A stretch of 64,000 nt of DNA from CAWBOY01 sp963790585. Lineage in GTDB: Bacteria; Planctomycetota; Planctomycetia; Gemmatales; Gemmataceae. The stretch is taken from contig CAWBOY010000004.1 of the NCBI GenBank assembly GCA_963790585.1, forward strand, positions 1,054,001 to 1,118,000, given 5' to 3'. The position numbers and the translations under genes were made by a program. Below are positions 1 through 8,969 of the stretch, piece by piece (positions within the stretch are counted from its first letter, which is position 1; each line of letters opens with the position of its first letter). A model generated the notes under the pieces. The model worked only from the letters and a program-made list of their open reading frames with translations. It searched no databases and was not told where the DNA came from.

Positions 1-323
1 GGGTAAGTGTCGGTTGTTGCCCCTTTCGCTCAAGCCAGCTCAGGTAGTCAAGCTGCGTTGCACTGGACGGTAGTCTCTTGCCACGTTGGGCATAGGTCTC
101 CGCATCCCGCTGGAAGTCCTCACGAAGCTGCCGCTCTGAGATATCGCTGGTTAGCCATTCCTGTAATTTAACCCACCTCTTAATGAGGACCTCATGAGCA
201 ATGTCCACCTGGCCCCGGCCTAGATCGCTTGAATCACTGCGGATCGTCAACAGTCGCTCTCCCACCAGATGGTCGATCAAATCCCGCGTGACGACAGGAT
301 CTCCTGACTCCTCCTCCAATTCC
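1..323 (-). pseudogene. 3' portion of IS-split CHAT-nSTAND ATPase gene (runs off left edge)
   Basis: Read leftward from 323, this stretch is open to the window edge. It continues in frame from the gene at 4605-6870 once the IS21 element and one copy of the 8-bp duplication are removed. The rejoined reading begins RAELEEESGDPVVTRDLIDH and later shows VDIAHEVLIKRW followed by LQEWL. That matches the AHE-LIRxW-xL motif commonly seen C-terminal to the ATPase module of nSTAND1 proteins. No start codon or ribosome site is evident at the junction, so this part is probably not translated alone. The 3' end of the gene, where a repeat or effector region would be expected, lies outside the window. Confidence 0.8.
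316..323. repeat. 8-bp target-site duplication, left copy (CCAATTCC)
   Basis: CCAATTCC directly abuts the TGTTGATC end of IS21 copy 1. The same octamer lies at 4605-4612 beyond the other end. Eight base pairs falls within the 4-8 bp range known for the IS21 family. Confidence 0.92.
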
Positions 324-430
324 TGTTGATCGCGTTTTGAAGTGAGGCCATTTTCGCGGCTTGAGATGAGGCCAACAGGAGTTGCCCGGCGAAGCGGGGT
401 GAGCGTGGCGAGGTCCTATCCTTGGCGCGG

Positions 431-1243
431 TTACTTGGCGGACGGCTCTTCGGGGCCGCGATGAACACGATAGGATTTGCCCTTCAATTTCACGATGGTT
501 GCGCCGTCCACGACGCGATCCAACAACGCCATCGCCAGGGGAGCATCGCCCAGGTATTCGGCCCAGGACTCGAAGTCGATGTTGGTCACCAGCGCCGTGC
601 TGACCCGTTGGCTCCGCGCGTCGATGATCTTGTACCACAAGCTGGCGGCCTGCGGACACAGGCTGCGTTCAATGCGGTCCAGACCAAATTCGTCGATGAT
701 TAACAACTCGAAGCGGGCATAGAAGCGTACACGGTCGTGGATCGTTTGGTCGGCCAAGGCCGCAGTCAGATCTTCCAGGAGAGCACCGCTGGTCGTGTAA
801 AAGACGCGATAGCCCTGCACGCAAGCGGCCTGACCGATGTTCTGAATCAGCCGACTTTTTCCCAAGCCGGATTGGCCGACGAACACCAGGTTCTGACAGC
901 GGCGGACGAAGTCACAGCCAACCAAGGTTTCAAGTTGCGTCCGTGGGAGCGACGGGTTGAAGCTCCAATCGAAGTCGCTCAGTGGTTTCAGTTCGCGGAA
1001 GTGGGCATCCTTGATGCGTCGTTCGATGCTACGTTGGCGACGCAAGCCCGCCTGGTCGGTGAGCAAACGGTACAGGAACTCCAGATGCGAGCGGCCGCTT
1101 TGCTCGGCGTCGAGTACGACGGCATCGAGCTGTTCGGCAGTCATGGGGACGCGCAGCGTGGCGAAGTCGGCGAGGATCTGCTCACGCAGAGGTGGCGTCG
1201 GTGTTGGTTTCGCTGAACGGTTTTTCTTGGGACGAGGCGTCAT
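431..1243 (-). CDS. istB: IstB-like ATPase, transposition helper protein (copy 1)
   Basis: This 270-aa protein is an AAA+ helper of IS21 transposition, which in the family works with the IstA transposase in target capture. The Walker A motif is FVGQSGLGKS near residue 125 and the Walker B is LLIIDEFG near residue 180, both typical of IstB/DnaC-like ATPases. The start at 1243 (MTPRPKKNRS) is chosen over an upstream ATG in the same frame, because the extra residues are the antisense-like tail of istA in another frame. The chosen start overlaps the 3' end of istA by 62 bp. The length fits the family (about 250-270 aa). It is intact here and in copy 2. Confidence 0.93.
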   Translation of the reverse strand: MTPRPKKNRSAKPTPTPPLREQILADFATLRVPMTAEQLDAVVLDAEQSGRSHLEFLYRLLTDQAGLRRQRSIERRIKDAHFRELKPLSDFDWSFNPSLPRTQLETLVGCDFVRRCQNLVFVGQSGLGKSRLIQNIGQAACVQGYRVFYTTSGALLEDLTAALADQTIHDRVRFYARFELLIIDEFGLDRIERSLCPQAASLWYKIIDARSQRVSTALVTNIDFESWAEYLGDAPLAMALLDRVVDGATIVKLKGKSYRVHRGPEEPSAK

Positions 1244-2744
1244 TGGCGGCTTCCTCAGGCAAGAGCAAATGCTGATAGTCGCTGGTTGGCCGTGGACCGA
1301 CCGCGTCGGCACGCAACAACGGGTCCAGCGTGTCACGATGCAGATCGGCCAGTTCCTCCAGGAGCGGCTTGGGCTTGGCGGTCGCGGCAAGGATGCGTCG
1401 GATTGCCGCCAAGGAGTAGGCGCCGAAGCGGACGGCACGCTCGAAGGCGGCCTGTACATCTTTGCGTTGGTAGTGGGCTACCACTGCCAACAGTTGCTGG
1501 GCCTGTAGTTTGCCCTGGACTTGCTTGGCGAGCAAGCCGTCGAGGAACTGTACGGCCACCGGCCCCAGTTCCGTGAAGCGTTGCCGTAACAGCAGTTCAC
1601 GCTGGCCGGGGTCGTCGGCGGGATGATGGGTCTTGTTCGACTGGCGAACGCCCGTGTGGGAGCTGGCCACGAGAAGGTGGCGTGCGATCTCCTCCAGACC
1701 GATCGAGTAGATGACGACTTCACTCTCGGTGACGCGTACAGGTAGCACCTGGCCGATGTACGTCCACGGCACGGAGTACAGGTTGAGCCGATGGGTGACG
1801 TAGCCCTCGACGCTCACGTGGCGATAGATGACCTGGGCGGTGTCGAAGTCACAGGTCGGCAGCGTCAGCAAGTGTGGTTGTTCGTGTTGGTGACGCTGGA
1901 GTGGCGTCTCCTTGAAGTCGCGTAGGACACGGATGTCGGCGACGTTGTGCAGCCACCAGGTGGTCACCTCGTTGAGATGCTCGAGGGTGTCGAAGGTGCG
2001 ACCATTGAGCAAACTGCTTTCGACGTGGAACATCTTTCGCTCGACTTTACCCTTGGTTTGCGGTCGGCGCACGCGGCAGGCTTGTGGCCGGAAGCCGTAA
2101 TGCGTGGCGAAGGCCAGGAACTTGGGGTTGTAGATAACGCCATCGGCGTCATGACGCAGCACCACGGCTTTGAAGTTGTCATACAGGCAGACCCGCGCAA
2201 CGCCGCCAAGATGGTGGAAGGCATGTACGTGTTCTCGCAAGGTCGTTGTTAGATCCATCGATTCCACGAAGCGTAGATACTGCCGGCGGGAGTAGCCGAG
2301 CAAATAGCTGAAGAGGTACACACGCCGGCGGCCTTCACGTGTAAAGTCGATGTCATAGACGCCGTAGTCCATTTGGGCTTGGATCCCTGGCCCGGTCTCG
2401 AAGCGCGGCACGGGTGGCCGCGCGGCGCGTGGCCGCAACAATCCCAGGCGCTGACGTACGACGGTGTACTGGCCAGTGAAACCGCGTGCTTGCAACTCTT
2501 CCAAGGCGCGCATGGTGGTGAGATTCGGGTACTTGGCAAGCAACTCCTTCAAGAGCGGCTCGAAGGGATCAATGATGCTGTGGCGTGGACGGGGCCGGGC
2601 GACCCGTCCGTCCCGCTGAGCTTGCACCTGTGCCAACGCGCGTGTCACGGCGCCACGCGACAGGCCCAATTCTTCCGCGATGGCACGCAACGACATCCCA
2701 CTCTGACGCCGTTGCACGATCTCCAGACGCAACGCCTCATTCAT
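1182..2744 (-). CDS. istA: IstA transposase of IS21-family element (copy 1)
   Basis: This 520-aa DDE transposase has an N-terminal helix-turn-helix (QSGMSLRAIAEELGLSRGAV, residues about 13-32) followed by an RNase-H-fold rve core. In the core, QAQMDYGVYDIDF gives the first Asp, VCLYDNFKAVV the second and GKVERKMFHV the catalytic Glu. A basic Mu-transposase-type C-terminal domain follows. It is the recombinase that cuts and joins the TG...CA ends. Its ATG overlaps the ParB-like stop codon by 4 bp (ATGA), suggesting translational coupling with the accessory gene. One residue differs from copy 2 in the RQRFTELG / RQRFAELG stretch. Confidence 0.94.
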   Translation of the reverse strand: MNEALRLEIVQRRQSGMSLRAIAEELGLSRGAVTRALAQVQAQRDGRVARPRPRHSIIDPFEPLLKELLAKYPNLTTMRALEELQARGFTGQYTVVRQRLGLLRPRAARPPVPRFETGPGIQAQMDYGVYDIDFTREGRRRVYLFSYLLGYSRRQYLRFVESMDLTTTLREHVHAFHHLGGVARVCLYDNFKAVVLRHDADGVIYNPKFLAFATHYGFRPQACRVRRPQTKGKVERKMFHVESSLLNGRTFDTLEHLNEVTTWWLHNVADIRVLRDFKETPLQRHQHEQPHLLTLPTCDFDTAQVIYRHVSVEGYVTHRLNLYSVPWTYIGQVLPVRVTESEVVIYSIGLEEIARHLLVASSHTGVRQSNKTHHPADDPGQRELLLRQRFTELGPVAVQFLDGLLAKQVQGKLQAQQLLAVVAHYQRKDVQAAFERAVRFGAYSLAAIRRILAATAKPKPLLEELADLHRDTLDPLLRADAVGPRPTSDYQHLLLPEEAANDASSQEKPFSETNTDATSA

Positions 2745-3655
2745 GGCAGCCTCATACGCTTGAGGTCCGGTCCCAACACCAACTCCGCCACCACATGGGA
2801 CTGATCGCCGACACGCGCCAATATCGGCTGGAGGATCTCACGATCCTGCGTTCGCAACTCAAGCACGTTCGGCGTCCGAAGCCAATTCTCCAGACGAGTC
2901 AGTGTTTCCAAAGCCTGTCTCAAATGCTTCGCCAGCCAGTTCCCGGCTCCACTCAGACGTGGATCCCGCAATGCCGTCGGCATACCGTTTACCTGAGCCA
3001 ACGCCTCACGAGGCTTCGCCAGCACGAACGCCGCCTGCTCGTCACTGGCACCTTGCAACAACTCGATCACGCCGCTCACTTCCTGAGCCGTCAACGTCTC
3101 CCGGCGCGTCAACTCCAACAATGCTTCCTGGTTGCCCACGGGCAACCGCGTCAATTGACGGGCCAACGACGGACCCACTAATCCCAAACGCAAATCCTCT
3201 TTCACCGCCACACTCAACCGCTCCAACAACGCCAGGCGGCGACACACCCAACTCTTGTGTCGGCCCAACAAGTGGGCCGCTTCCACCTGCGTCATCCCAT
3301 CGTCACGTACCAACCCCTGGACAACCCAGGCCTCCTCCAACTCCCGTACCGGACCCTGACCACGGTTCAACCCCAGAATCGCCGCCTTTGCCGTCGGCTC
3401 ATCCACCTCCAATACTCGTACGCTCAAACTCCTTAACCCACCTACCTGGCGTGCCGCCGCATAACGCTTGAAGCCGTCGAGGAGTTCCAATTTTTGCTCA
3501 CGCATACACACCACCACCGGTGACAACTGCCCCCAACGACGCAGCGATCCCGCCATTGCTTCCTCCGCCTCCAAATCGGTCAGGCGATAACGCCGATAGT
3601 GCTGGCCCAGGTCGGCAAGCATCACCGGTCGTGAGATACCGTCGTTCCAAGCCAT
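2741..3655 (-). CDS. ParB/RepB-like protein carried by the IS21 element (copy 1)
   Basis: This 304-aa protein resembles ParB/RepB-fold DNA-binding proteins. An N-terminal ParB-like segment includes the stretches SPVVVCMREQKLELLDGFKR and YAAARQVGG. A KorB/ParB-type HTH follows (MTQVEAAHLLGRHKSWVCRR) and then a helical C-terminus. The start at MAWNDGISRP is preferred over an in-frame ATG 63 bp upstream, because the latter adds a low-complexity PPFPFFEWRKEGG leader. ParB-like proteins bind CTP and DNA in partitioning, and some family members act as nucleases or regulators. Its role in transposition is unknown. It lies first in a coupled set ParB-istA-istB, which suggests it serves the element rather than being passenger cargo. 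The amino-acid sequence is identical in copies 2 and 3. Confidence 0.75.
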   Translation of the reverse strand: MAWNDGISRPVMLADLGQHYRRYRLTDLEAEEAMAGSLRRWGQLSPVVVCMREQKLELLDGFKRYAAARQVGGLRSLSVRVLEVDEPTAKAAILGLNRGQGPVRELEEAWVVQGLVRDDGMTQVEAAHLLGRHKSWVCRRLALLERLSVAVKEDLRLGLVGPSLARQLTRLPVGNQEALLELTRRETLTAQEVSGVIELLQGASDEQAAFVLAKPREALAQVNGMPTALRDPRLSGAGNWLAKHLRQALETLTRLENWLRTPNVLELRTQDREILQPILARVGDQSHVVAELVLGPDLKRMRLP

Positions 3656-3810
3656 GTACGTACCCTCCACCAAACCTCCCTCTTTCCTCCATTCGAAGAA
3701 AGGAAACGGGGGACGCAAAATCGCTCTCGCGACCGCCCGCTCCTCTCTCCGGTTTGGGGTGGAGGCACTTTATCCTGGCTGCTCGCTCAAAAATATCTGC
3801 AAAGACTTGG

Positions 3811-4346
3811 TCACGACGTATCTGGAGGCCGCACACGCTCGGTCACACGTTCCGAACGCCAGCGCCGACGCCGCGACCGATAGCGCGCCTCACGATCCAA
3901 CACGCGACGTAACGCCAGTCGGCAGGCCAAACTACAGAATCGCTTGCACGATTGTTCATCGGCGATCGGGAAAAGCTCATAACAACCCGGTCGATCGCAG
4001 GGCCGCCTGGCAAAATCATCGCACGCAGACCCTGGCGCTGGCCCTCGCGCGGCAAAGCTTCGTCAGCTGACTCGGTTCGCTGTTGCTGACGCTGTCGCTC
4101 GCGATACCGCCGGCTCTGTTCCCGCCGCCGCTCTTGGCCTCGCTCGGTGGACCGATAACGCTGGCTCGCCTGCCAGCGTCGCCACCGCTGTGCCTCCCGG
4201 CGACAGGCCGCGCTGCAATAGCGCGCCTGAGGACGCGCCGGCGTGAAGCGTCGCTCACAACCCTTGAGCAAACAACGCCGCGTTCGACGAAGACATGGTG
4301 CCTCTGGCCGTTGGCCACAGAAATGCTGAAATGAGGGTGGGCCCAA
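3811..4346 (-). pseudogene. Zinc-finger protein of the IS21 element, frameshifted in copy 1
   Basis: Intact in copies 2 and 3 (178 aa), this gene has lost one G near 4034 (CCTGGCGCTGG here against CCTGGGCGCTGG in copy 2). After EALPREGQR the frame shifts, so the second zinc-binding cluster is lost and an unrelated tail is read to 3843. The first cluster survives: CLLKGCERRF ... YCSAACRREA, a CxxxxC/CxxxC pattern followed by a very basic Arg/Gln-rich region. A small DNA-binding role is plausible but unproven. Either the protein is dispensable for transposition in cis, or the indel is an assembly error. Confidence 0.75.
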
Positions 4347-4604
4347 GGGAGGTCTTGCTCCCGCCGGTCAAGTCTCGGGGCCAGGTTGGCGCCTGGCTCC
4401 GAGGCGTTTTGGCGCCGAGTGGCGCTGGGAAGTGCTTCAAGCCTATCACAAAATCCCAACCAAAGAACCACGCCGCGTGCTGGCCCGGGACAGTGCACGC
4501 CTATGGCCCTCTACGAAAGCGCGCGGCCTGGCCCGCGATCCTGCCTGCGCGCCCTGGCCCGGGCCACCGCGCAATTTTGGCCCCATGCTAAAACGCTGCT
4601 GACA

Positions 4605-4612
4605 CCAATTCC
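4605..4612. repeat. 8-bp target-site duplication, right copy (CCAATTCC)
   Basis: This is an exact match to 316-323, next to the ...GCTGACA end of IS21 copy 1. It shows that both element ends and flanks here derive from a single simple insertion. Confidence 0.92.
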
Positions 4613-6870
4613 GCCCTAACCCGTGGTCGGCGTGTCCCGGCTGTGCTCACCACTGACGTGAATATGAACTCCGCCAAACGTTGCGAGTCAGGACGACGAT
4701 CGCTGAACTTCAAAGGCAGTCTCTCGTAGACAACCCGTGCGTGCTGGGCGATCGCTCCCCCCAAGCCTCCCATATCCTCATAATCATCATGACTGAACTC
4801 CTGCGAACCACGCTCCACAGCTTTCAGCCACAATTGCTCCAACGCAAACTCCAATAGCGGCAGCGGAGTCGAAATGCGGACTTGGCTAACGGAATTGTCT
4901 TTCCCCGTAGCTTCGCCCGAGAGCAGCGGGTCGGACAGGATCCGCTCCAGCAAGCCCTTCTGGCGCTCCGGGTTGCCTCCAACAGCGGCCTCTTCAAAGC
5001 GATAGTGGTACACCTCCGCAGGTCGTGCGACGATGGCTCGAACCGCATCCGCTCCGGGCGGACGCAACACCCACGGCCGGGTAATCAATGCACCCAAGCC
5101 CGGCAGCGTAACTGCCGATCCCACGTAGTCGCTTCGCATTCCCAGCACGACGCGAGCATGCTGCCGCGTGTCCCGAGCTAGGCTTGCCAACGCCTGAGCG
5201 ACCGCCTGTCGCTGTTCCTGGTCCTTACATAGAGTGAACATCTCTTCAAACTGATCGAACACTAGCAGTAGGGGTCGCTCCTCCGAACACGACGCTGCCA
5301 GAAGAGTATTGAGCTCACCCAACCAATTCGCAGGCGTTGGAAGATCCCTAGCAACCCCTCCTTCACTACTCTTCAGTCCGACCATGAGACTGCGCGCTGG
5401 TTCCGTGCCCGGTTTGATCGATACCGTCCGCCATCCCGTTCGATCGGCCAGGCCCTGGTTAGCAACCGTATGAACCAACCCCGCCTGTAGCAACGATGAC
5501 TTGCCACTACCCGAGTCGCCTACCACTGCCACCAGACGTTCCTGAGTCAACATCTTCTGAAGTTCCGCCACCTCAGCCTCTCGGCCAAAAAAAATGTCGG
5601 CGTCGCGTTCCTGAAACGTGCTCAAGCCACAGTAAGGACTAACGAACTGAAAGGTCCCACGCGTCCCTGAGTCCCCCAACGCACTCGGCCGCACCCACAG
5701 CTCCAGAAAGGCCCAGCCAAAATTGCTCATCGCTAGATCGCGTCGCAAGGCACGATCCGGCAGATCGCCATCCGCCAGATGCTCGTAAAACGCCAGAGCC
5801 GCCTCCGTGCTCTGCGATGACTCCAGGAGGTAGGGCGACGCCACCACAGCAGCCAGATCGCATCCCTCGGGGTTCAACAGACCTTTGGCAAGACCGCCGA
5901 ACGCACCTCGACCGCCGGTCCGTGCCGCCTTGCACACTTGCAGGAAGGCCATCTGAACCCGTGGGTTTTCCTTGCATCGCCCGGGGCAGGATGGGACGCA
6001 GACACAGACCGGATTGCACCACTCCGCCAATTGCTGTGTGCGCACCTCTGCCGGACGGCCGTCCTCACCGCATAGTAGCAAGCCGCCGCCACGACCGTGC
6101 GCCATCAGGTGAAGTAGGTCATACCGCCTAGTTGCCAAGGCTGTGGCAAGCTGCTCCGCCGTGCTCCGGCATGCGGCATCAAGGATCTCTTGCGTCAAAG
6201 GGTACTCTGCTGAAAACAACTCGGCCAACGGACGCGGCCCGTCTGGCGTGCAAACCCAGACAGCATACACGTCAGGCCGTTTGGCCCAGCCCTGCAACAG
6301 TTTGCCAAGTTGGTTTTTCCCGTCGAACTCCAGACCGCGTGGCTCGGCGATGGCAACCAGAACGTGGAGCGGCCAGTGAGTCCGGCTCAGGTTGAGCAGC
6401 CGTGGCGTACTCCGCCGTACGATGCGCACATACTGGCGGATGTTTGTGCCTGATCGCGGTCGGAAGAGAAAGTAGTGACTCTGAGTATCGAAGAGCAAAC
6501 CGTAGGGCAGGTTGTGAATCTTATCCGCCTCGGAGTCCTCGTTGACCGTACTGGCCAGCGTCGAGGAATCGATCAACAGTCGCAGGGGTCGGGTCGACTC
6601 TCTCTTGAGGCGTTCGTTGACCTCGACCCACTTCAACCGATTGCTGCCGCTCAGCAACCAGTTGAAAAGTTCTGCGCCGATCTTCTCGTCGGTTTCCGCA
6701 GACAGCTTGCCGCCGCCCTCCAGGTACGCCATCCATTGTTCGAAGCTCTCACGCCAATTGGGCGGCAACAGTTCGCCGTCGGTGTCGCCAAGGTCTTCCG
6801 TGAACAATTCAGCACGGAAACCGTTGCCATACTGGCTGATGGCCAAACGAACGTGGTACGGATTGGGCAC
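4605..6870 (-). pseudogene. CHAT-protease / nSTAND ATPase, 5' portion, disrupted by IS21 copy 1
   Basis: About 755 residues remain. A CHAT (caspase-like) domain spans roughly residues 160-395, with the His-Cys dyad in HLMAHGRGGG (His258) and QVCKAARTGG (Cys313). The linker PYCGLSTFQE is followed by FFGRE (residues 412-431), typical of the entry into nSTAND1 modules. The ATPase has Walker A GDSGSGKSSL (451-460) and Walker B LLVFDQFEEMF (535-545). Translation starts at GTG 6870; an in-frame TAA lies 24 bp upstream, so no earlier start exists. STAND proteins sense a trigger and oligomerise, and CHAT effectors then cleave targets, often in bacterial defence or cell death. Here IS21 inserted after RAELV, so only a truncated product can be made. 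The 3' part lies at 1-323. The caspase-like gene is 47 bp upstream on the same strand. Confidence 0.85.
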
Positions 6871-6917
6871 GGGAGAACTCCGAAGACGATGTTAGGCAAT
6901 AGATATCTCTGCCAAGA

Positions 6918-8352
6918 TTACTTGAGATCTTCACGCAAACGAACAGCAGGATCACCCAGGACAATGTAGTTCTGAGCATCGTTCCGCTCGATCCACGTCC
7001 AAGCTAAATCCCCGTCCGTCGGATTGCTCGCCGTCGGCAGGGTGGGGTCAAGTTTATTTAGAAGCTCGGCTGAACACGTTGCATACCGTTGACTGAAGTC
7101 CATAGTACCTGTGGCCGACCGGTTCGCCTCGCAGGATCCGGATCATCAGGTTGCGGAACGGCTGGAGTTGCGCCCCGACACCAGGAGGCTGTATCGAATA
7201 ACCCCAGGCACGCTCAATATGCCCAATCACCGCTAAGGCACCGCCAGCTAGTAATCGTTGCGCGAGCGCCGAGACAAACGGAGCCGCTGCGACCTCGACC
7301 GGTCCACCCATCGGATCGGTCAGGAACGGGTCATAGCGCGGCGTACCACCCCCATAACAAGCAAACACGAAGGCCACTAACCCGTGCAGTCGAGCATCTG
7401 CCCCAACATCGCTCGCCGCAAGATAATGGGTCGGCTTGATCTGACCGAATCCAGGCCAGTCCTGACACAACAGAGCCCCTTGACCGGGCCGCTGCCGGGC
7501 GTCACCTCTCGGCCAACCCCCCATGCCATGCGAGGCCGTGAACAAGAATGAGGGTGGCGCGTGCTCGCGGGAATGCAAGACCTCCAGCAAGTTCGTTTTG
7601 GTCGCGTCGTCACCTAAGAAACACCGCGAGTGGAACTTGTACTTCTCGGCGACCGCCGGTTGTGCCACGTGACCGACCAGAGCTGGCAACCCTTCAGCTA
7701 AGGGTCGGACGAGACAGTCCGCGCTCAACTCGGTCGCTTCGTCGGCGTCATGCCGGGTTCCCCAGAAAACGACTTCCTTGGCATTATTGGGAGGGGAGGT
7801 TTCATATGCGATAACGGCCTGCGCATAGCGGCCGTAATCTTCGGGTCGGTCGAAAGCGAGACGCCCGACGGCATAGTCGATGTCGAGCAGAAACTGAAAG
7901 TCAAAGGGGATGGCGTCAGGGCCTCCGATGAGCAGGACATAGTATGGCACGCATGTCGGAACCACGTCAGAGCCATGGACCTTGTACTTAGCCAACCAGC
8001 CTTCCCGTGATTCACCAGGTCTGTATTCCAAGACCTTGAAACGGTCGGGTGGGGCCTGGCGGCCACGGTGGTCAAGAAGCAGTTGAAGGCCCTTCCTCAC
8101 TTCGTCGGGTGTGTCAGGCGTGAAGACGATGGCCCACCCTGCCTGCGACAGGTCGGTAGCATCAACTTCTGCTGGTAATCCCAAGAATCGTCCGGTTAAC
8201 CTCTGAGCGATTCTGCGGAGCCAACTCGCCTGCGATTTGGGAGGTGGTGTCCCCCGCGCTCGAGCAGCGGCTTCAGCCAGGGACATGGGTGGCGTCAGGT
8301 ACTGGCCCGTGAGAGCGTTAATACCGTTCACGACAACCCTTTGGTCAGTCAT
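6918..8352 (-). pseudogene. Caspase-like (C25/CHAT-type) peptidase, apparently frameshifted near its 3' end
   Basis: From ATG 8352 (preceded by GGAGAAAGCT, a good ribosome site) the main frame gives 432 aa ending at 7054. The catalytic-type His is in FTASHGMGG (about residue 275) and the Cys in FACYGGGTP (about 332), the dyad layout of clan CD peptidases such as C25/gingipain-like and CHAT proteins. The C-terminal motif expected in this family, a GDPAVRL strand, is found in the next frame at 6918-7103 (AQNYIVLGDPAVRLREDLK). A one-base shift near 7095-7110 therefore splits the gene, by mutation or sequencing error. The domain lacks a signal peptide, so it is probably cytosolic. It lies just upstream of the CHAT-nSTAND gene, which suggests a two-component protease pair. 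Confidence 0.75.
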
Positions 8353-8614
8353 AGCTTTCTCCAAAGCAAGGCACCGGCGCGTCAATCTTCAAAAAAGACG
8401 GCGGAGTTCACCCATGCGAAATCAACCCAGTTCGGCTCGTTGGGCAGGCGGCATCCAAGGGCAGGTTAAACTACCGGGCCAAGGCTGATTTCTGAGCTAT
8501 AGGACCCCTGCCCTGAGACCTCGTCAGACATCGTCCGGATGGGCGCAAACGCAGCTGCCCACCCGCCTGCCTTCTGGACCGGTCGGACCTCAAAGATAGC
8601 CGACTTGTCGTATC

Positions 8615-8800
8615 TCACGGCGAATGCCATAGTGCGCGCCCAGGCGACGTGAACTTGGTTGTCGTGCCGGACGTTTTTATATTGAGGATCGAGGCTTCCA
8701 ATGGATTCAAGCGAAATTCTTTTCCATTGCTCGTGAGAATCCCAACGTATTCGTGCCGATCCAGCCGGTCAATTGAATTCACCTTTCCAATGGCGATCAC
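8615..8800 (-). CDS. Small conserved ORF at the edge of module A
   Basis: This 61-aa ORF would be easy to dismiss, but a similar reading exists downstream of the ATPase in module B (about 26794-26905, VNSFDW...LEYGEIQSNDRK against VNSIDR...HEYVGILTSNGK here). That suggests a genuine small protein, or at least shared module sequence. The YxGxI-type pattern is loosely like a small OB/cold-shock fold, but I would not assign one. The B copy has no ATG and ends in an early stop. The rest of 8353-8614 appears to hold no gene. Confidence 0.35.
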   Translation of the reverse strand: MIAIGKVNSIDRLDRHEYVGILTSNGKEFRLNPLEASILNIKTSGTTTKFTSPGRALWHSP

Positions 8801-8919
8801 CTCAAGTTGAGGTTATCCCGCCGATCTGAAAACAAGATTTAGTCGAATTCACCTTTTGCGGCCCCTTTCGCACGACGTTTGCGCCTGTCGCGTCCAAAAA
8901 CCGTCTCCCATAAACGACA

Positions 8920-8944
8920 CGAGGCCCCCGCAACGGAGGCCTCG
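8920..8944 (-). terminator. Conserved hairpin downstream of the module A ATPase
   Basis: GAGGCC (8921-8926) pairs with GGCCTC (8938-8943) around an 11-nt loop. The same stem and spacing follows the module B ATPase at 26654-26676, with different loop bases, which supports a functional RNA hairpin. There is no clear T-run, so efficient intrinsic termination is uncertain. Confidence 0.5.
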
Positions 8945-8969
8945 GTTGATTCCTCGCGATCCCACATCA

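Larger units (their letters stand above)
324..4604 (-). mobile_element. IS21-family element, copy 1 (four-gene, 4281 bp)
   Basis: The ends were set by comparing copies 1 and 2, which diverge exactly outside TGTTGATCGCG (left) and GCTGCTGACA (right). Both ends start 5'-TGT, and reading inwards both share the core GCGTTTT and then GGCC, so they form imperfect inverted repeats. The left end also has two internal repeats, TTGAAGTGAGGCCA and TTGAGATGAGGCCA, as is common for IS21 termini. Genes read leftward in the order zinc finger, ParB-like, istA, istB, with overlapping stops and starts for the last three. Known IS21 elements are usually about 2-2.5 kb with only istA and istB, so this one is enlarged. 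About 260 bp between the right end and the zinc-finger gene appears non-coding. It is nearly identical to copies 2 and 3, apart from scattered substitutions and one-base indels. Confidence 0.92.

Noticed and set aside
422..1508. Rightward ORFs across istB (422-703, 737-1216, 957-1508)
   Set aside because: Antisense shadows of the clearly recognised istB and istA genes.
2373..3471. Long rightward ORFs antisense to the ParB-like and istA genes (also at 18206-19304 and, reversed, 62622-63720)
   Set aside because: Codon structure and conservation belong to the leftward genes; the antisense products are Pro/Arg-rich, as expected for shadows in high-GC DNA.
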